This document shows positions 36,061 through 49,185 of a stretch of DNA of 64,000 nucleotides, in pieces. Source of the stretch: Homalodisca vitripennis (Eukaryota; Arthropoda; Insecta; Hemiptera; Cicadellidae); contig NW_025778873.1 of the NCBI RefSeq assembly GCF_021130785.1, positions 1-64,000 on the forward strand, written 5' to 3'. The position numbers and the translations under genes are program-made. Position 1 is the first letter of the stretch. Every line of letters begins with the position of its first letter. The notes beneath the pieces are model-generated. The model made no database searches. It saw only the letters and a list, made by a program, of their open reading frames with translations, and was not told the DNA's origin.

Positions 36061-36770
36061 CACGAACACGACTAGAAAGTGTTTGTTAAACCTTTTGTTA
36101 ATAATGTTCAGGGTCCGGGTAGCGTCAAGCGTACAGCGCGGCAGCGGCTGTGTAGTCCTGCAAACATTTACCTAATACCCTATCACCGTCAACATAAAGA
36201 AAGCTTCTTCTTTGTGAAAGGCATCAATTGGACAGACAACAATACTTATCATCAAGGACACGGCACAATACTGACTAACTAAAAAATCTGATAATACATT
36301 ATTATCATCTCTTATCACTTGTTCAGAAAGTTTCAGAGTCGATGAAGATACGCATGACCATGGCAGTAAAATGTAACGAAACGTACAAACACGTGTGTAG
36401 ATTAATAACACAGTTTAAAATATAGCTGACATTGATATTTAATTTGTTATCAAACACATCCATCACAGGTCAGTGATGAAATATCAATCAATCAATCATC
36501 AAAGTTTAAATTTTATAAGAATTTGCTCATTTTATTAAAAGGTTTATCTAACAGGTACACTTACGGTAACTCTCCTTAAACGTTAAGTGTTTTAAAAAGA
36601 ATTGGTACAAACTTTGGAATACCATAAAGTAAAGGCAGAGCACAACGACATACTAAATGTAACAAAACGCCATGAACATTATTTTTGGCGCCACTTCTCA
36701 ACCATCCAAGATAAATCCGAACTTTGAAGTACAAAAAAAAAAATAGCTTTTAACAGAGCTATTTGATGGG
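36061..36770. other. non-coding stretch
   Basis: It may include the N-terminal remainder of the transposase relic. No supported gene is seen. The 67- and 79-codon frames overlap on opposite strands. Confidence 0.3.
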
Positions 36771-36864
36771 TGTGTAAAGTCATACCTTACTATGTTTGAA
36801 GGTTATTTTGACGATGGATTGTGAAGGAAACAGGATTTTTCCGGACATTTGCGATCGTTCAGTG

Positions 36865-36930
36865 AAACTAGAAATCAGTAACACTACGTTTCGAGATCTG
36901 CAATCTGATCTCTTCTTCAGGTAAAGATCT
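36865..36930. repeat. CTCTTCTTCAGGT-type transposon-end motif
   Basis: ACTACGTTTCGAGATCTGCA followed by ATCTGATCTCTTCTTCAGGT. The complement (CTGAAGAAGAG..GATCTCGAAACGT) is a recurrent 3'-end motif of arthropod retroelements. The assignment is by resemblance only. It abuts the palindrome below. Confidence 0.35.
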
Positions 36931-36941
36931 AACCTAATACA

Positions 36942-37257
36942 TAATTACAAACTAGGTTAAAATAAACAAATCTTACCAAAGTGTTGTGGCACGCCTAAGT
37001 CAGGAATCACAACCTACATGTTGTTTGTCAACTTCACTACCTCTATAAACATGCACTTTATAAAAAAAACTATACAAAACACTAATCATTAAAACTTAAC
37101 TACGGAATACAGGTCACAATACGTCTTCACCCGTCTACCAACCACCTACGACGGTAGACATGACATGACAAACAACATTTTGTAGGTTGTGATTCCTGAC
37201 TTAGGCGTGCCACAACACTTTGGTAAGATTTGTTTATTTTAACCTAGTTTGTAATTA
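36942..37257. repeat. palindromic element with 76-bp perfect inverted repeats
   Basis: 36942-37017 is the exact reverse complement of 37182-37257 (76 of 76). The match extends a further 13 bp (37018-37030 with 37166-37178) after a 3-base insertion. The 135-bp centre contains a smaller hairpin, GTCTACC (37133-37139) with GGTAGAC (37153-37159). There is no ORF. It may be a MITE or foldback element. No target duplication was found beside it. Confidence 0.85.
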
Positions 37258-37381
37258 GTTGTAATTAACCCTCAGTCTCGTGTTACAAAACTAAGACGAC
37301 TCCTTTATATGAAATTTTGAAAGATCCAGCTGCACATATGTGATTAATACTGCAAAATCCAGACACACAAACAATTTCAAC

Positions 37382-37565
37382 ACTGCTGTCAGCCATGGAG
37401 CCTGGGATCAGCAGAGCGGTACGACGAAGAATGGTGTCCAGACGAGGGACTTCACGACTGCTGTCAGCCATGGAGCCTGGGATCAGCAGAGCGGTACGAC
37501 GAAGAATGGTGTCCAGACGAGGGATTTCACGACTGCTCTCAGCCATGGAGCCTGGGAGCAGCAGG
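37382..37565. repeat. 75-bp tandem repeat (about 2.4 units)
   Basis: GCCATGGAGCCTGGGA recurs at 37392, 37467 and 37542 (period exactly 75). The first two units differ by only a few bases. Because 75 is a multiple of three, frames stay open across the repeat on both strands: three long overlapping frames on plus and minus between 37283 and 37674. Neither strand's product is recognised, and the long ORFs are probably a by-product of the repeat. Confidence 0.8.
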
Positions 37566-37679
37566 GCGCTTTGTTGAAGAAAGATTCACTATCCTCCCAT
37601 CCTTTACTATAATCCACTCTCCAGCTTGGAACCATACAATCACCTCTGGCCATCTTGAACCAGAGGCGGCTCATTCTTC

Positions 37680-38450
37680 ATGGCCCATTAAAATGGGGTA
37701 AAACTGCTCGACGTTCTAATATCAACTCATTGTGGAGGGCAATTTAGAACAATTTGGGCGCAGCTGGAATCCTGTATATGTATAATAAAATTGGACCTAA
37801 ACGTTGTAGCATGTTTACGCTTCAATTTCGAATTTTGACTAAATATTTAACATAGATTACCATAGAAACAATTAACAATGTTTCATGATTGTTAGCATTT
37901 CTGTCATATATTTTAACTTTTTGTGTCAGCCAGTTACTCGTAAATAATACTGTTTTCACTCTGGAGCATTTACGTTCGTCCTTTAGTTCCACCTACCTTA
38001 TATTTATCTTTCGGCAAATCAATATTTTCATCTAGAATTGTAAAATGATAACGAATTATATCTATGCTTGATTTAAAATATTTAAAAAAATGTATGGCGG
38101 TGGTTGCAAATTGTCACGAGTCTTTAAACATACAAGAATTAAGGTAATAAAAAAGCGCCTAACAGTTATTACACTATATTTAAAAAAATATGCATGTGAC
38201 CATTAAAAATTCTAATTTTTTGCAACATTTTGTTGCATTAAGCACCCATTTTGTTCTCTGAAATTTGCCTTTTGATATTCAAAAGTGTCTACCACTTGTT
38301 TTTAAAACACTTTCCGTACACTAAAAGTATTATTTCCTATTAAATTTAAACGTTAATAGCGGTCTATTTATTAGTGGCCTGGGATGGTTTGTTTAATAAC
38401 AAACCACATAACAGCTATGTCTTAACCTTTTTTTAGTTAATCTGAACACG
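37680..38450. other. AT-rich non-coding stretch
   Basis: No gene or repeat is recognised. Confidence 0.4.
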
Positions 38451-38559
38451 TTGTTGTACTTCAGTTAGTTTTTACCGGCATGGACAAGCTTGTCCTCCAC
38501 AGCTGCTGAACCTTTTTCATCAAGTTCGGGAGAAATGATAACGTGCATGAAGATTAATA

Positions 38560-39060
38560 TTTTCCCCCAGCGTTTTGTGGCGCGAAGAAACAACCTCCCA
38601 AAACAATAGAGATGTGAACAGCCACAACATGAGGTTCTGTGCTTTTCAGAACCTTACTGGATGCGAGAGGTAGCCAACCAAAGGTACTGGACCCTCAATA
38701 CTTGGTGCGCTATTGCTGGTATCTAAACTGTTGGCCCGTAATTTTCTAAGGACACTGGGCAGAAATATGTACAACAACTTTTCCACCGATTACTTGCCAA
38801 ATTTACTGTTAATATTCCTGAACAAACCAACTCAGGAATGCGGTTTATGCATGTTGGGGCGCCAGCCGGACTACTCTGAAGCGTCAAACTCTCTTTCAGT
38901 CAACTATCCACCCAGATCCTAGGATTTAGCGTGCTTGAATTTGTGAGGAAGGTTAAAAGACTTAATTTTCGCATCAAAGTCCACGATTGGCCCAATGCAT
39001 CGAATCAGCTGTTCTATCAAAACATGAAGAAGGAGTCTTAAGGGCTCTATAAAACATTAG
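38560..39060 (+). pseudogene. mariner-type (DUF4817-associated) transposase relic, second copy
   Basis: Plus strand. DVNSHNMRFCAFQN (near 38610) is followed, after a frame change, by PYWMREVANQRYWTLNTWCA (38652-38711). MRFMHVGAPA comes next (38838-38867). Relatives read HDGAPAH at this last motif; Val (38853-38855) replaces the expected catalytic Asp. Stops interrupt each frame. It represents the central catalytic domain, while the relic at 35330-36060 preserves mainly the N-terminal and C-terminal parts. Confidence 0.65.
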
Positions 39061-40931
39061 TTCCAGGGTAGAAACAGCGAATTAAAGTCCGAAAATTTAA
39101 AAATAAGGTAAGTAGTTACTGACTGTGTGCAGTAACACAAAACACTAACGGCATTGGTCACGTGCGTAGATGCCGTCTAATAAAGCGCGCAGAGTGGAAT
39201 TCCTCCTCCTCTCACAGACACGGATATGGATGAATCATACTGTTTTATGGAAAAAATAATGTCAATGAGTCACTTTTGAAGAATCAGCATAATTCAGAAT
39301 TTGATTAAAATATTTCATCAGACTCACTATGTTTGTTAGGTGCAATCTAACAAGGGTATCTCTCACAGTGATTACGATACCCCAGCGTAAATATGGAGGC
39401 TTATAGAATCATGGAAACAGAATGAATCTAAAGGCCAATTGGCCCAGAGGCTTAAGTTAAATTTTGCACACATCTCCCCACTCAATAATTTATAATACCT
39501 TGATGATATTTTCATGTCAATAATAAACTTGTTTTGAATCCAATAAATCTTTTACCAATTTCTATTGACTCGCAAGTATTCGCTCACTGGCTGGAGGTTT
39601 AATACTTTGAACAATTTCGAACCACTCCATCTTAGTTAAATTATACTGTATCTACTATAAAGTTATTATTTTATATCTCATAAAAGGTTTAATTACTTTT
39701 CCTTATGATAAGCAGGTTCTCCTATTTGTAATATTCCTGTCAAAGTTACTGTAACACCGTTAAAACAAGACTGCTACTGAGTATCCTCGTGTAAAAGAGC
39801 GCATCGCGTGACAAAGTGGTGGCGGAGTGAGGTTGGTAAATGTCACGTTAACCTAGCGCTTCGTTATCACAGTGTCACTGGTTAAACTTGAGGTTTTGAA
39901 TTATTCTAACTTAACATACTTTATCTAGTTTTCTTTTCAAAATCATTATTTATGTAAAGGTCGACGTTGTATAAAATTATGTAAAAATAATTATTTATCC
40001 GGTCATAGCACATGAGGTGAAAGCTAATTTGTATTCTACACATACACAATCTGATTAAAATTAAAATTGATAGTGACTCGAACAATATCTTTACTAGTTC
40101 TGATGGAGGCCAAAATAGGAGAGTATCACAAGGGTTTCAAACATGAAATAATTGTTTTTCATACTTTATATGTTTGGTTTAACACATTTAAGATAAACAT
40201 TAAGACATAAAATAAATGTTATATTCGCATCAGCTACCCACGTACAATGGAAGTATTTAATTACTTTATGTACTTTTCTGACGATGATTTTATGTTTTAT
40301 GTGTCTCATGATCGGATTAAAATGTATCAAACCAGAAGAAATTCTAAATTCTAAATAGATTTGTATTAGATTCACTATTTTTTTAATTCACCTGGAACAC
40401 GTGCCTATTAAATTAACAGTTGTGCTCACAAGTGCCTCAAAGTGCAAAAAACTATGAAAATTTGTAAACAAATAGGTTTTTAAATATTTTCCTATGAATA
40501 TTACGTAAAAGTATTTTTTTAAAGCACATTTAGTTCCAGTTCATAATATATTAGTATTCAAATTAAATAAAAATAATTTTTAATTGCTGCAGTCGTAAAA
40601 TGTTGCCACAGTGTAAAAATATACGAAGGTAGAACCATCATTAAGTCTTACACATATCAGAACAACCGTATAATCCCAACCCTGCGTGCAGCAGCTGCTT
40701 CATCGATTTGTTCAACAGAGATATTTTAAATTATCAGTATTCAAGTGATTTGGGGATCTAAAATATTTATTCCAACGTACAAAAAATTCAACGTCACGTT
40801 CTATAGTGTCCATGAAATATAGATTATAATTTAAAAATTGTTACCCCTTATTACGTTTTAATGCCGCACCACACCAAGGTCTTGCGATTCTCTAAAATGT
40901 AACATAATCCCTGCGAACTGCTTTATCACCT

Positions 40932-41068
<137 letters not shown>

Positions 41069-41091
41069 AAAATAAAATAATACAATAATTT

Positions 41092-41102
41092 TATATATAT
41101 AT

Positions 41103-41158
<56 letters not shown>
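41092..41158. repeat. (TA)n microsatellite, right arm
   Basis: About 67 bp of TA with one slip. It is the counterpart of the shorter tract at 12519-12571. Confidence 0.97.
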
Positions 41159-41161
<3 letters not shown>

Positions 41162-41939
41162 GATAATCACAATTCTGATTACAAGGAAGGGATATTGAAC
41201 TTTATATATTAATAATAATGTCCTTCTTAAGGTCAACCTACAACGTGATCTTACTTATTTGAAAAGAAATGCGATTAAATCACTAAAACACAATTTTTAA
41301 ATGTACCGGTAGAGACTTAACTATACCGTAATTGCGATACAATTATCCTTGTAATTGAATTATACTACTTAAACTCATGATACTTTTGTGTAACTCCTTT
41401 TCTTATTATAACCATGGGATTCCACTAAACAGTTACATCTCTTTTGCTATTATAATGGAAATATAAACAGTATTTTATTTCTTTAAAATCTTAAATGCTA
41501 TTTAATGTTTAAAACATTTTTATCTCATAAGGTATAATTTTCTTGCATATGCAGGATATATATTTATCCTATATAAAATTATCGGGTAAACACATCTTTC
41601 TTTGAACAAAAATTAGCCTTGTTATCGTTTGCGTATGTGTATGAGATCATAGTGGTTTTTGACTGATTTCATAGTATATGTTTACATATTATATATATAT
41701 GTTAGATATAAAAATAATGGATGTATTCAATGTGGATACTGGCTTTGACACCTGTATAGTGTGACACTGTCACAGACTTGACATGTTGAATCTGTAGACA
41801 TGTTCGTCTAAAGAAATCCAAAAAAAGGCGGCGGCGAGAAACTCAAAACGAACTCTTTGCGTCATTTGCACATCTAAGACCCCTAAGCTTCTTTTCCTAA
41901 GGGTTTAACAATATTTATATTCCAAGAGTTTAATAATAA

Positions 41940-42610
41940 AGTTTTCTGTACGTCGTTTTGGGATCGAAAATTCCTTTTAATATATACTCGCAAAGGACGT
42001 TACAACTTACTTCACATGCGTAATCTATTTCTTGAGACCCGGACCCATAGAGAAAAGCACTTTGGTATTTTAATTTTATAGAATATAGTCACGATTAAAC
42101 TTTCATATATGACTTTTTTAGTTAAAACAAGTCTGTTGGGCTTTTTCCAAAATATGCGCAATCTAAATCTTATAGCACATTTTCTACCCACTTCTTTAGG
42201 AACGCTAATCTTAGATCCAATCAATTCACAAATTTTACTTTCTATACATGACATATATGGTATCCTGCGGGATACTTTAGTTTAGTATGAGAAGATAAAG
42301 TAGGTGATTTTAATAGCACTCCTCAGCGGACATATTTGATGCATACTTAACTTTGCTCATTGCTCACAAAATTAGAGCGTATTTGCAACCCTCGAAGTTT
42401 TATGGCACTCAAGAAGGTATGCTTGTACGTAATTCTGCCCTACAAAGACATTTCTGGTGGTACACGCAAGTATTGTTACTACCCATATACCTACAAAAAA
42501 ACTGGATATTGAATATTTTACTTCAACGGTCTCAAGATTGAATTAGAATTCCCCTACAGTTCAAATGTCGTGTACACTAAAATTTACTGTACTACACTTC
42601 CTTGTTTCTT
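41940..42610 (+). repeat. dispersed repeat pair, copy a (partner 51790-52430)
   Basis: Shared words include ATCAATTCACAAATTT (near 42220), GAGAAGATAA.GTAG (42290), TACTTAACTT (42344), ATTTCTGGTGGTACAC (42450) and CCCATATACCTACAAAA (42481). Orientation is direct. ORFs in the two copies are in different frames, so it is not coding. Element class is unknown. It begins just outside the right arm of the large inverted repeat. Confidence 0.6.
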
Positions 42611-42614
42611 TCTC

Positions 42615-42960
42615 TTGCAATATCACGTGCTTAGATATGTTCCAAAATTCTGATTAAAAATATTATATTTTCTTCATGAGAGATTAGATAACACATAGTT
42701 AAATACTTTATTGAGTTTAATCAGAGAATAATGAAATTAATTATGAGACGTGTTAAATAGGACTCAAATTACAAAATATCATGTCTTTGTCTATTAGTTT
42801 ACGTTATCAGGGGATATGTAACCTCAGGTATATTTAATTTCCCAGCTTAGAAAATATTTGATTAAAATTATGAAAAGTGTACAAATCTACGATGAATTCA
42901 TACTGTTATGCATTTTACATTTTTACAATTGATTATACGTTTAGGAGCCTTTATTACTTC
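42615..42960. other. AT-rich non-coding stretch
   Basis: No gene or repeat is recognised. Confidence 0.4.
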
Positions 42961-42964
42961 AGGT

Positions 42965-43090
42965 TACGAAAGTCATATCCTCTAACCGGAACTCCAACTC
43001 AAGCCTTTAGATGAATCGATAAGCTGAGACGGTGATCGGTTAGCTAGATTAGCTACTAAGATAGTAAAAGATGTCTAATAGGCACATTCT
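42965..43090 (-). repeat. tRNA-derived SINE, copy 3
   Basis: The complement reads AGAATGTGCCTATTAGACATC, then CTTAGTAGCTAATCTAGC (box A region, about 43040-43062) and CTTGAGTTGGAGTTCCGG (box B region, 42986-43003). It shares its head with copy 2 and its TCAGCTTATCGA middle with copy 1. Confidence 0.7.
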
Positions 43091-43281
43091 GGTAATTCTT
43101 TATTCTGCACCTTCCTATTAGATGTCAAAATACAGCTGTTGTATAACTTTTACGAATAGCAAATTCTACGTTATAATGAAGTCTCACTTAGTTAAGGTGA
43201 GAATACCCAATATTTTAAGGCGACAATAGCGCACGGTACAGAACTGATAACTGTTCAACTTAAAATTGTTTTATTTGTATG

Positions 43282-43301
43282 TTTTTTTTTTTTTTTTTTT
43301 T
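43282..43301. repeat. poly(T) tract
   Basis: 20 consecutive T. It could be the reverse-oriented poly(A) tail of a retroposed sequence. It is followed by a GGCTGAAAGAGGCTCTTAAC family module. Confidence 0.9.
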
Positions 43302-43562
43302 GGCTGAAAGAGGCTCTTAACGGCTCGTCTAGAAGTTTAGTAATTGATTTTCATTCGGAATGTCTATGAAGGTTTAATTTTGACCACTGGTGGTGGTTCA
43401 AGTAAGATTTTGATTAAATCAACAATTATAGACTATATTTCTACTCAAAAAGTTTTACAATACCGTACGTAATTTTTAAGTGCAAGCAATCAAATATAAT
43501 TAAGTTATAAAGTTTATTCCTAAGTCAAATTACTTTCACTAATTTCAAATTATTTACAATGG

Positions 43563-44030
43563 CTGAAAGATGTCTCTCAAGCAAATTTAACCAAATAATT
43601 CTCTAAGTAAGCTTTACATTTTTTATCAAATATGTATACACGGACCTTAAAACAATTAGAGATGATATTGAAGGCGATTGTAAACTTATTCTTTCTGTTC
43701 ACTTAGAGTACATTAAGGATTTAAATAAATAAAATGCCTGAAAGATGTCTCTCAGGTATATTTAACCAAATAATTCTCTAAGTAAGCTTTACATTTTTTA
43801 TCAAATATGTATACACGGACCTTAAAACAATTAGAGATGATATTGAAGGCGATTGTAAACTTATTCTTTCTGTTCACTTAGAGTACATTAAGGATTTAAA
43901 TAAATAAAATGACTGAAAGATGTCCCTTAGACATATTTAAGTAAAACTTTTTTAAGTAATCGATACTCTTTATCAAATATTTATGAACTGATCTTAAAAC
44001 ATTTGGGCGTTGTAAACTGATTCATTAAAA
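43563..44030 (-). repeat. 175-bp tandem repeat (about 2.7 units)
   Basis: CTGAAAGATGTC starts at 43563, 43738 and 43913 (period exactly 175). The first two units differ only in about four bases near their start, so this duplication is recent. The third is degraded. The unit contains TTCTTTCTGTTCACTTAGAG, a reverse-oriented GTACAG module. Diverged single units lie at 44490-44665, 49860-50030 and 59280-59440. Confidence 0.9.
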
Positions 44031-44039
44031 ATGCACATT

Positions 44040-46180
44040 AATTTTCGGGGAAAATAATGAACCACAATTGTGATAAAAAATATATATTGTAGTCAAAAAC
44101 ATAAAAATCTTCATAAGAAAACATGACTTATAATTATTTAAAGAATGTTTACAAATATTTTCTACAAAGATTCATTATAATTTGGCATGCAATAGGGTAT
44201 TATTATTATTATTTGTTAAAATTTAATAAAGGCAAAAATGGATTCTAATAAGTTATTTATATGGCTATATTACTTTAATAGTCTTGTAAATTTAAAAAGA
44301 GCTCTGGTGGTAATTTCAGCAACTAAATAGATAAGTTAAAATTATAGGCCGTATTTCTCCTAAAATTTGTACAATATCCTTATTAAAGGTTCCAGTGCAA
44401 ACAAGTAAATATAATTTGTTATTATTTTAATCCTAATTCAACTAGAATTTACTAATTTAAAATTATTTTTAAATATTATATATTTATATAAAATGTATGA
44501 AAGAATGCTCTCAGATATATTTAACCAAGTAATTAATTCTCTAAGTCATCTTTACACTTATTATCAAATAGGTATATATGTGAAAGGACCTTAAGACCTT
44601 TAGAAATTATTTTGAAGGTGATTTAAAACTGATTCTTTCTGTACACTAAAAGTACTTAAAGGATTTAAATCAATCTGATGAATTTTCTGAGGTTTCTTTC
44701 TGTTTGCCTTCAGAACTTCACCAACAAATAAATTAAAATAATTTTAAATTTCCTTAACGATTAAAATCCTGTTAATAATTAAATTATTACATAGGAACCG
44801 TTTGAATTTGTTTTATTATTATTATTATTAATCACTAAATTTAGGATTTAAACTAATTTGTGTAAGAAGAATAGTTAGAGAAACACTAAAATGAAAAGTA
44901 AAAAGTAACTCATCTATAACTCCTTGTCTCGATCCTGGTCTTTGCCATAGTACTGGATGAATCCCGGTGTAGATTTTCCACGTCCTGCGTGTCTAACGAC
45001 TTTACTGATTATACTGAACTACAAAAAGGCTCCAGGTCCTTTTCAAGCTTTTAGCCTAGTCGCACTTGTTTTGGGTGGGCTCCTCCAAACCAACGTGGTG
45101 TGAGTTCAACGACTTCTCTAAACAACTTTTCAATTTATCCAAAAACATGGAATTATGTGTCCTTTGTTGTTTCTATGGATATTACAACAATATTAATATT
45201 CACACTGCTGTATATGTTTCACCTGTTTCTATTTATTTTGGTTTTCGCCTTCACGTGCTTGTGTACATTATACTAACGTTGATACTGCTTGATTGGCCCC
45301 TGGCAGAGAAGACAAAATCCATTTTTTACCTTTGTGCTGTTATATTTTTTTTGTAAATAATATCTGTGATGTGTGTATATATGTGAATGGATGCTGATTA
45401 GGTGTATGTATTATAACAATCAAAACTATGATGAACAAATGGACAACAATAGTGTACATCGAGGTCTCATGGTTATTTAAACCAGACCGCCTTTTAGGCA
45501 AAGAAAAAGAAAAGAAAAAGAAAAAAAACCGATTCTTGTTGTCTGATTATCGATACAGATACTATAGAGACAAACAAGTTGTGTTACTTGTATTAGAATA
45601 TTGTGTATTTTGATATTTCTTGTTATTACCAATTAGTATATCTTCAACTAAGAGAACTTGCGTAGATTTGTCCAAAGCTTTCGCATTAATGTATCAGCTC
45701 AAGTAGTCTGCAATACAGCACATTTAAACTGAAATTATGTAGTGCCTTAGGGAAAATAAAATGCTATTTTGATAAGTTATTAAATAAACAAACAATTGTT
45801 GGAAAAACTGGCGAGAAAATGAAGATTAAATACATTTCATATATTCTTTAAATAGTCTGTTTTAATTTATTTTTAATTATCATGTCGTGTTAAAGACTGA
45901 TACACTGAAGGCTATAACTGTTTTCATAACCAGTCTCCAATGTTTGAACTACTGCCCTAACACTAGTACGGTTGTCCCACTAGCTTAATTAACTCCCCAT
46001 ACTTATTGCATGGTGGACATTGATTACTTCCCTGTACTTTAACTAATTATAGTTTTATTATTATTAAGCAAGTTTCCGCAGTAGCATTTTTATTGTTTGA
46101 ATGTAAAAAGGTAAACTGTGAATCATAAAAATAAATAATTTATTTCTCATTATAAATATACACATATTAGAATAAATTAA
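44040..46180 (-). repeat. GGACCA-core family copy 7 (reverse)
   Basis: The CTCTGGTGGTAAT module is near 44305, the GTACAG module at 44640 and the core GATCCTGGTCTTTGCC at 44931-44946. GTAGATTTTCCACGTCCTGCG follows near 44969, TTCTATGGATATTACAAC near 45170, and AAGCTAA-type boundary sequence (CTAGCTTAATTAACTCC) near 45982. All are in the opposite orientation to copies 1-6. Frames at 45066-45356 and 45428-45613 fall in it and are not conserved in copy 8. Confidence 0.6.
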
Positions 46181-46189
46181 AATAATATG

Positions 46190-49185
46190 CTGTTACTCGT
46201 CTTCGTGCTTAAAGAGGTCTTTGACTATATCCGCACAGGATGTAAATGATTTTATCTAATGCATTCTCTCTTTTTATTAAGAAGCAAATTCTATTAAATA
46301 AAGCTATTAGAAGTTTCAATTACAGTATTCAGCAACTCTTGGTTATCAGATGTACGACTAAAATATAATTAAAAATATATTATTATAATATTTATTATAA
46401 TTAAATGATATTTCCCAAATTAAGAAGGAGTCACTTATTTAATGTAACATTTTGTAGCTAATAGAAATTTGTAGCTCTCAATTGTAATAAATGAGTGTGC
46501 TATTTACATTTTGCGGGCAAAGTTACAAGAATTAGGTCCTTTTAGAATTAGAAGAACATAAATACAAAATTACTTGTAAATCCTGTCGATATTCTATACT
46601 TATATTAAATGTAATAAACAATTTACTGCTCATATCTATTGACTACAAAGGTGCTTTAATGACAACATTACAAGAGGTTTTTTCTGATTTCTAATTTAAA
46701 CCACTGGCGCATGGTGTGATATATGTGTGTAAAATGTTAAAATGGCACATACAGTATAATTAGTTGCCCGTTACTATAACATTGATGAAACTTAAAAATT
46801 CACCCTGGGAAAACTGCTTTCACTGAATTATTTCATTTTTTTCCATCTGTATGTCTATATGCCTCTCTGTCTATATGTATATCCGTTTCACTGTTCGTAT
46901 ATGTTTTATGTCCACATACGATGATTGATAGAGCTGATAACAGCACGGTCAAAGATTTAAGACTGGAACTAAGCTAGAGTTAGCACACTTTAAAAGTCCT
47001 TGTGTGGCAGCACTTATTGTCAGTGCCATCGGCCTTGAATTTGTTGATTCTCATCCATTTTCTGTATGATAAGAACTTCGCGTAGGCCAGTGGCCCTTAG
47101 GAATAGGCGTGAAAAGTCTTAAGAGGAAATCGGCCTCACTTTTGTAATGACAAATTTTAAATGCTTGGTATATTTTATAATGATATAAAGATCCAGAGTT
47201 GCACATGTTGGCTACCAGTAGTTAAGAGCTCAGTGTGTTGTACTTGATAGTGCACTGTGCCGAACCGCCTGGTAGCCATAGTGTAAAAGTTGAATTTTAT
47301 CAAGTTTCGTGTAAATATGTACCCATTTAAATGCCTTTTTATAGTTTAATAGAGGATTATAAACTTTAAATTACTTTTTATTAAAAACTTACTTTGAATT
47401 TACAGTGGTCACGTTAGAATTAAACTACACATTTAGTGTGAATTTTTATTAGTGCCTTATAAAAATATTTAGTGTTTATCTTTCACGCGTATAAAGTAAG
47501 TACAGTAAGTAAAGTGAGTAAAGCATATAAATTAATTAAATCAATTTAAGTAAGTAAAGTCTTATTTTACCAGACTAAAGTTATAAGAAGCCCTCCCTAA
47601 TACTTAACTTTGGGACAAACGGCTAAAGGTGGCTTCCGAAGCACTAATAATGGTAACCATTTATATGATAAGTGAGTTCCAGTGAAAATTAATAAAATTA
47701 TGATATCCCTGATGTTAAGTGTTGGATTAAGTTAGTTAATTGAATTGGATTCCCTTACAAATAATCTAGATTATTATATATTTATCATACCAGGATTATC
47801 GAATTATTTGAAACTGAATAATCTTCTGTACAAAACTCTAATGAACAAAGCTTGATGACAGTTTTTAACCCCTAACATTCCTGCCATCGCACTACGCGAG
47901 ATTAAGTCGGCGTTTCCTACAAGATTTTGTAACGTCCATAATTGATGTTGTTTTCAATGTATTTTACATAATAATATAATATACAAATGGTGCTCTTAAA
48001 TTATCCACATCCTGCCATTTTGTTGTTTTAAAACTCATTTTTTTATGTATATGGTTACTTTGGAAAATTTTTAAGTAATTCATTTGGGATTTTATATTTT
48101 ATATCCAGTTGTTTCCTAAAAGTGTCAATATTAAAATTTGTGTTTCATTAAAGCTAGTTTGTTTTGATTTTTGATATTTTTGGGTGTATTTGGTAACATG
48201 ATAGTGATACGAGTATGTTGTGCTAAATTGGAAAAATGTAACAAAAATGTTTTTCTTTTACAGTAATGAAATGGCAGGTGATTCTGTCTTTTTATTCTAA
48301 ATTTTTTGCTGCAAAAGGATACAACATATGTTACACTTTGTTCATTCTAATTGTGGAATAGTGGAAATAAAGACGTAAAAAAATACTTTTGTGATTAACA
48401 GTTAATTTGAGTAGACCACGGAAATCACAATAACAAAATAAAAAGTAAGCACTGAAATTATTTTAAAGATCAGATATCACAAATATTTTCTGTAAAGCTT
48501 ATAACTTAAAAAAACAAACTATTAACTCGTCTTATAAATATTTTAATGAAGTTTAGCGTAATAAAAATAAATTTAGTGCTAATATTCATTTGAAGTCATT
48601 TTAAGAGTTACTTTATCTGCATGGTTGTTGAAGTCATTACGTTTCTCAATAAAATTGACATTATTACACTGTTTTAGATAATTGGGAACCAATTATAATG
48701 TTACCTATTATAACGAGTTAAGGACTGAAATTAATTTTAAGAATAAAATGTCACAAATATTTTCTGTAAACCTTACGTTTTAAAACAACACAGTTCGTTT
48801 GTCTAATAACTATTTTCAAACGAAACTAAAAATAAACTTTGCATGATTGTTGAGTAATGTTACGTTACTCATTAACATTGACGATTACAATGTTGTAGTT
48901 AAATAGGAAACAGATATGATATGACTTTAAGGTTGAGTGATTAATATATTAGGTATTTAATATGGTATACTTTATCTACTAATTCAAAAGACTGCATCCA
49001 CATAAACAGTTTCCAATAGGAAATGTTTGAGGCTCTTAAAATTAAGTTTGCAGTTTACATTCTTTTATTTCAATGATGATCTATGTTTAAAGTTGTACGT
49101 ATAAATAAAGTGTATAGTGTAAACAACTGCTGGGCTCAATAAATTACACCAGAAATATTGTATAGCAATATATACTAGAATTTAA
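46190..49185. other. long non-coding stretch
   Basis: About 3 kb of AT-rich sequence without a supportable ORF. Near 47000-47300 it is slightly GC-richer and holds a 9-bp inverted pair, GGCTACCAG (47210-47218) and CTGGTAGCC (47269-47277). No gene is recognised. Confidence 0.4.

Noticed and set aside
45066..45356. 96-codon ORF in repeat copy 7
   Set aside because: It is not conserved in the parallel copy 8 at 50.4-50.7 kb. Hydrophobic composition comes from T-rich sequence.
47210..47277. 9-bp inverted pair GGCTACCAG/CTGGTAGCC
   Set aside because: Short and isolated. Expected by chance in 64 kb.
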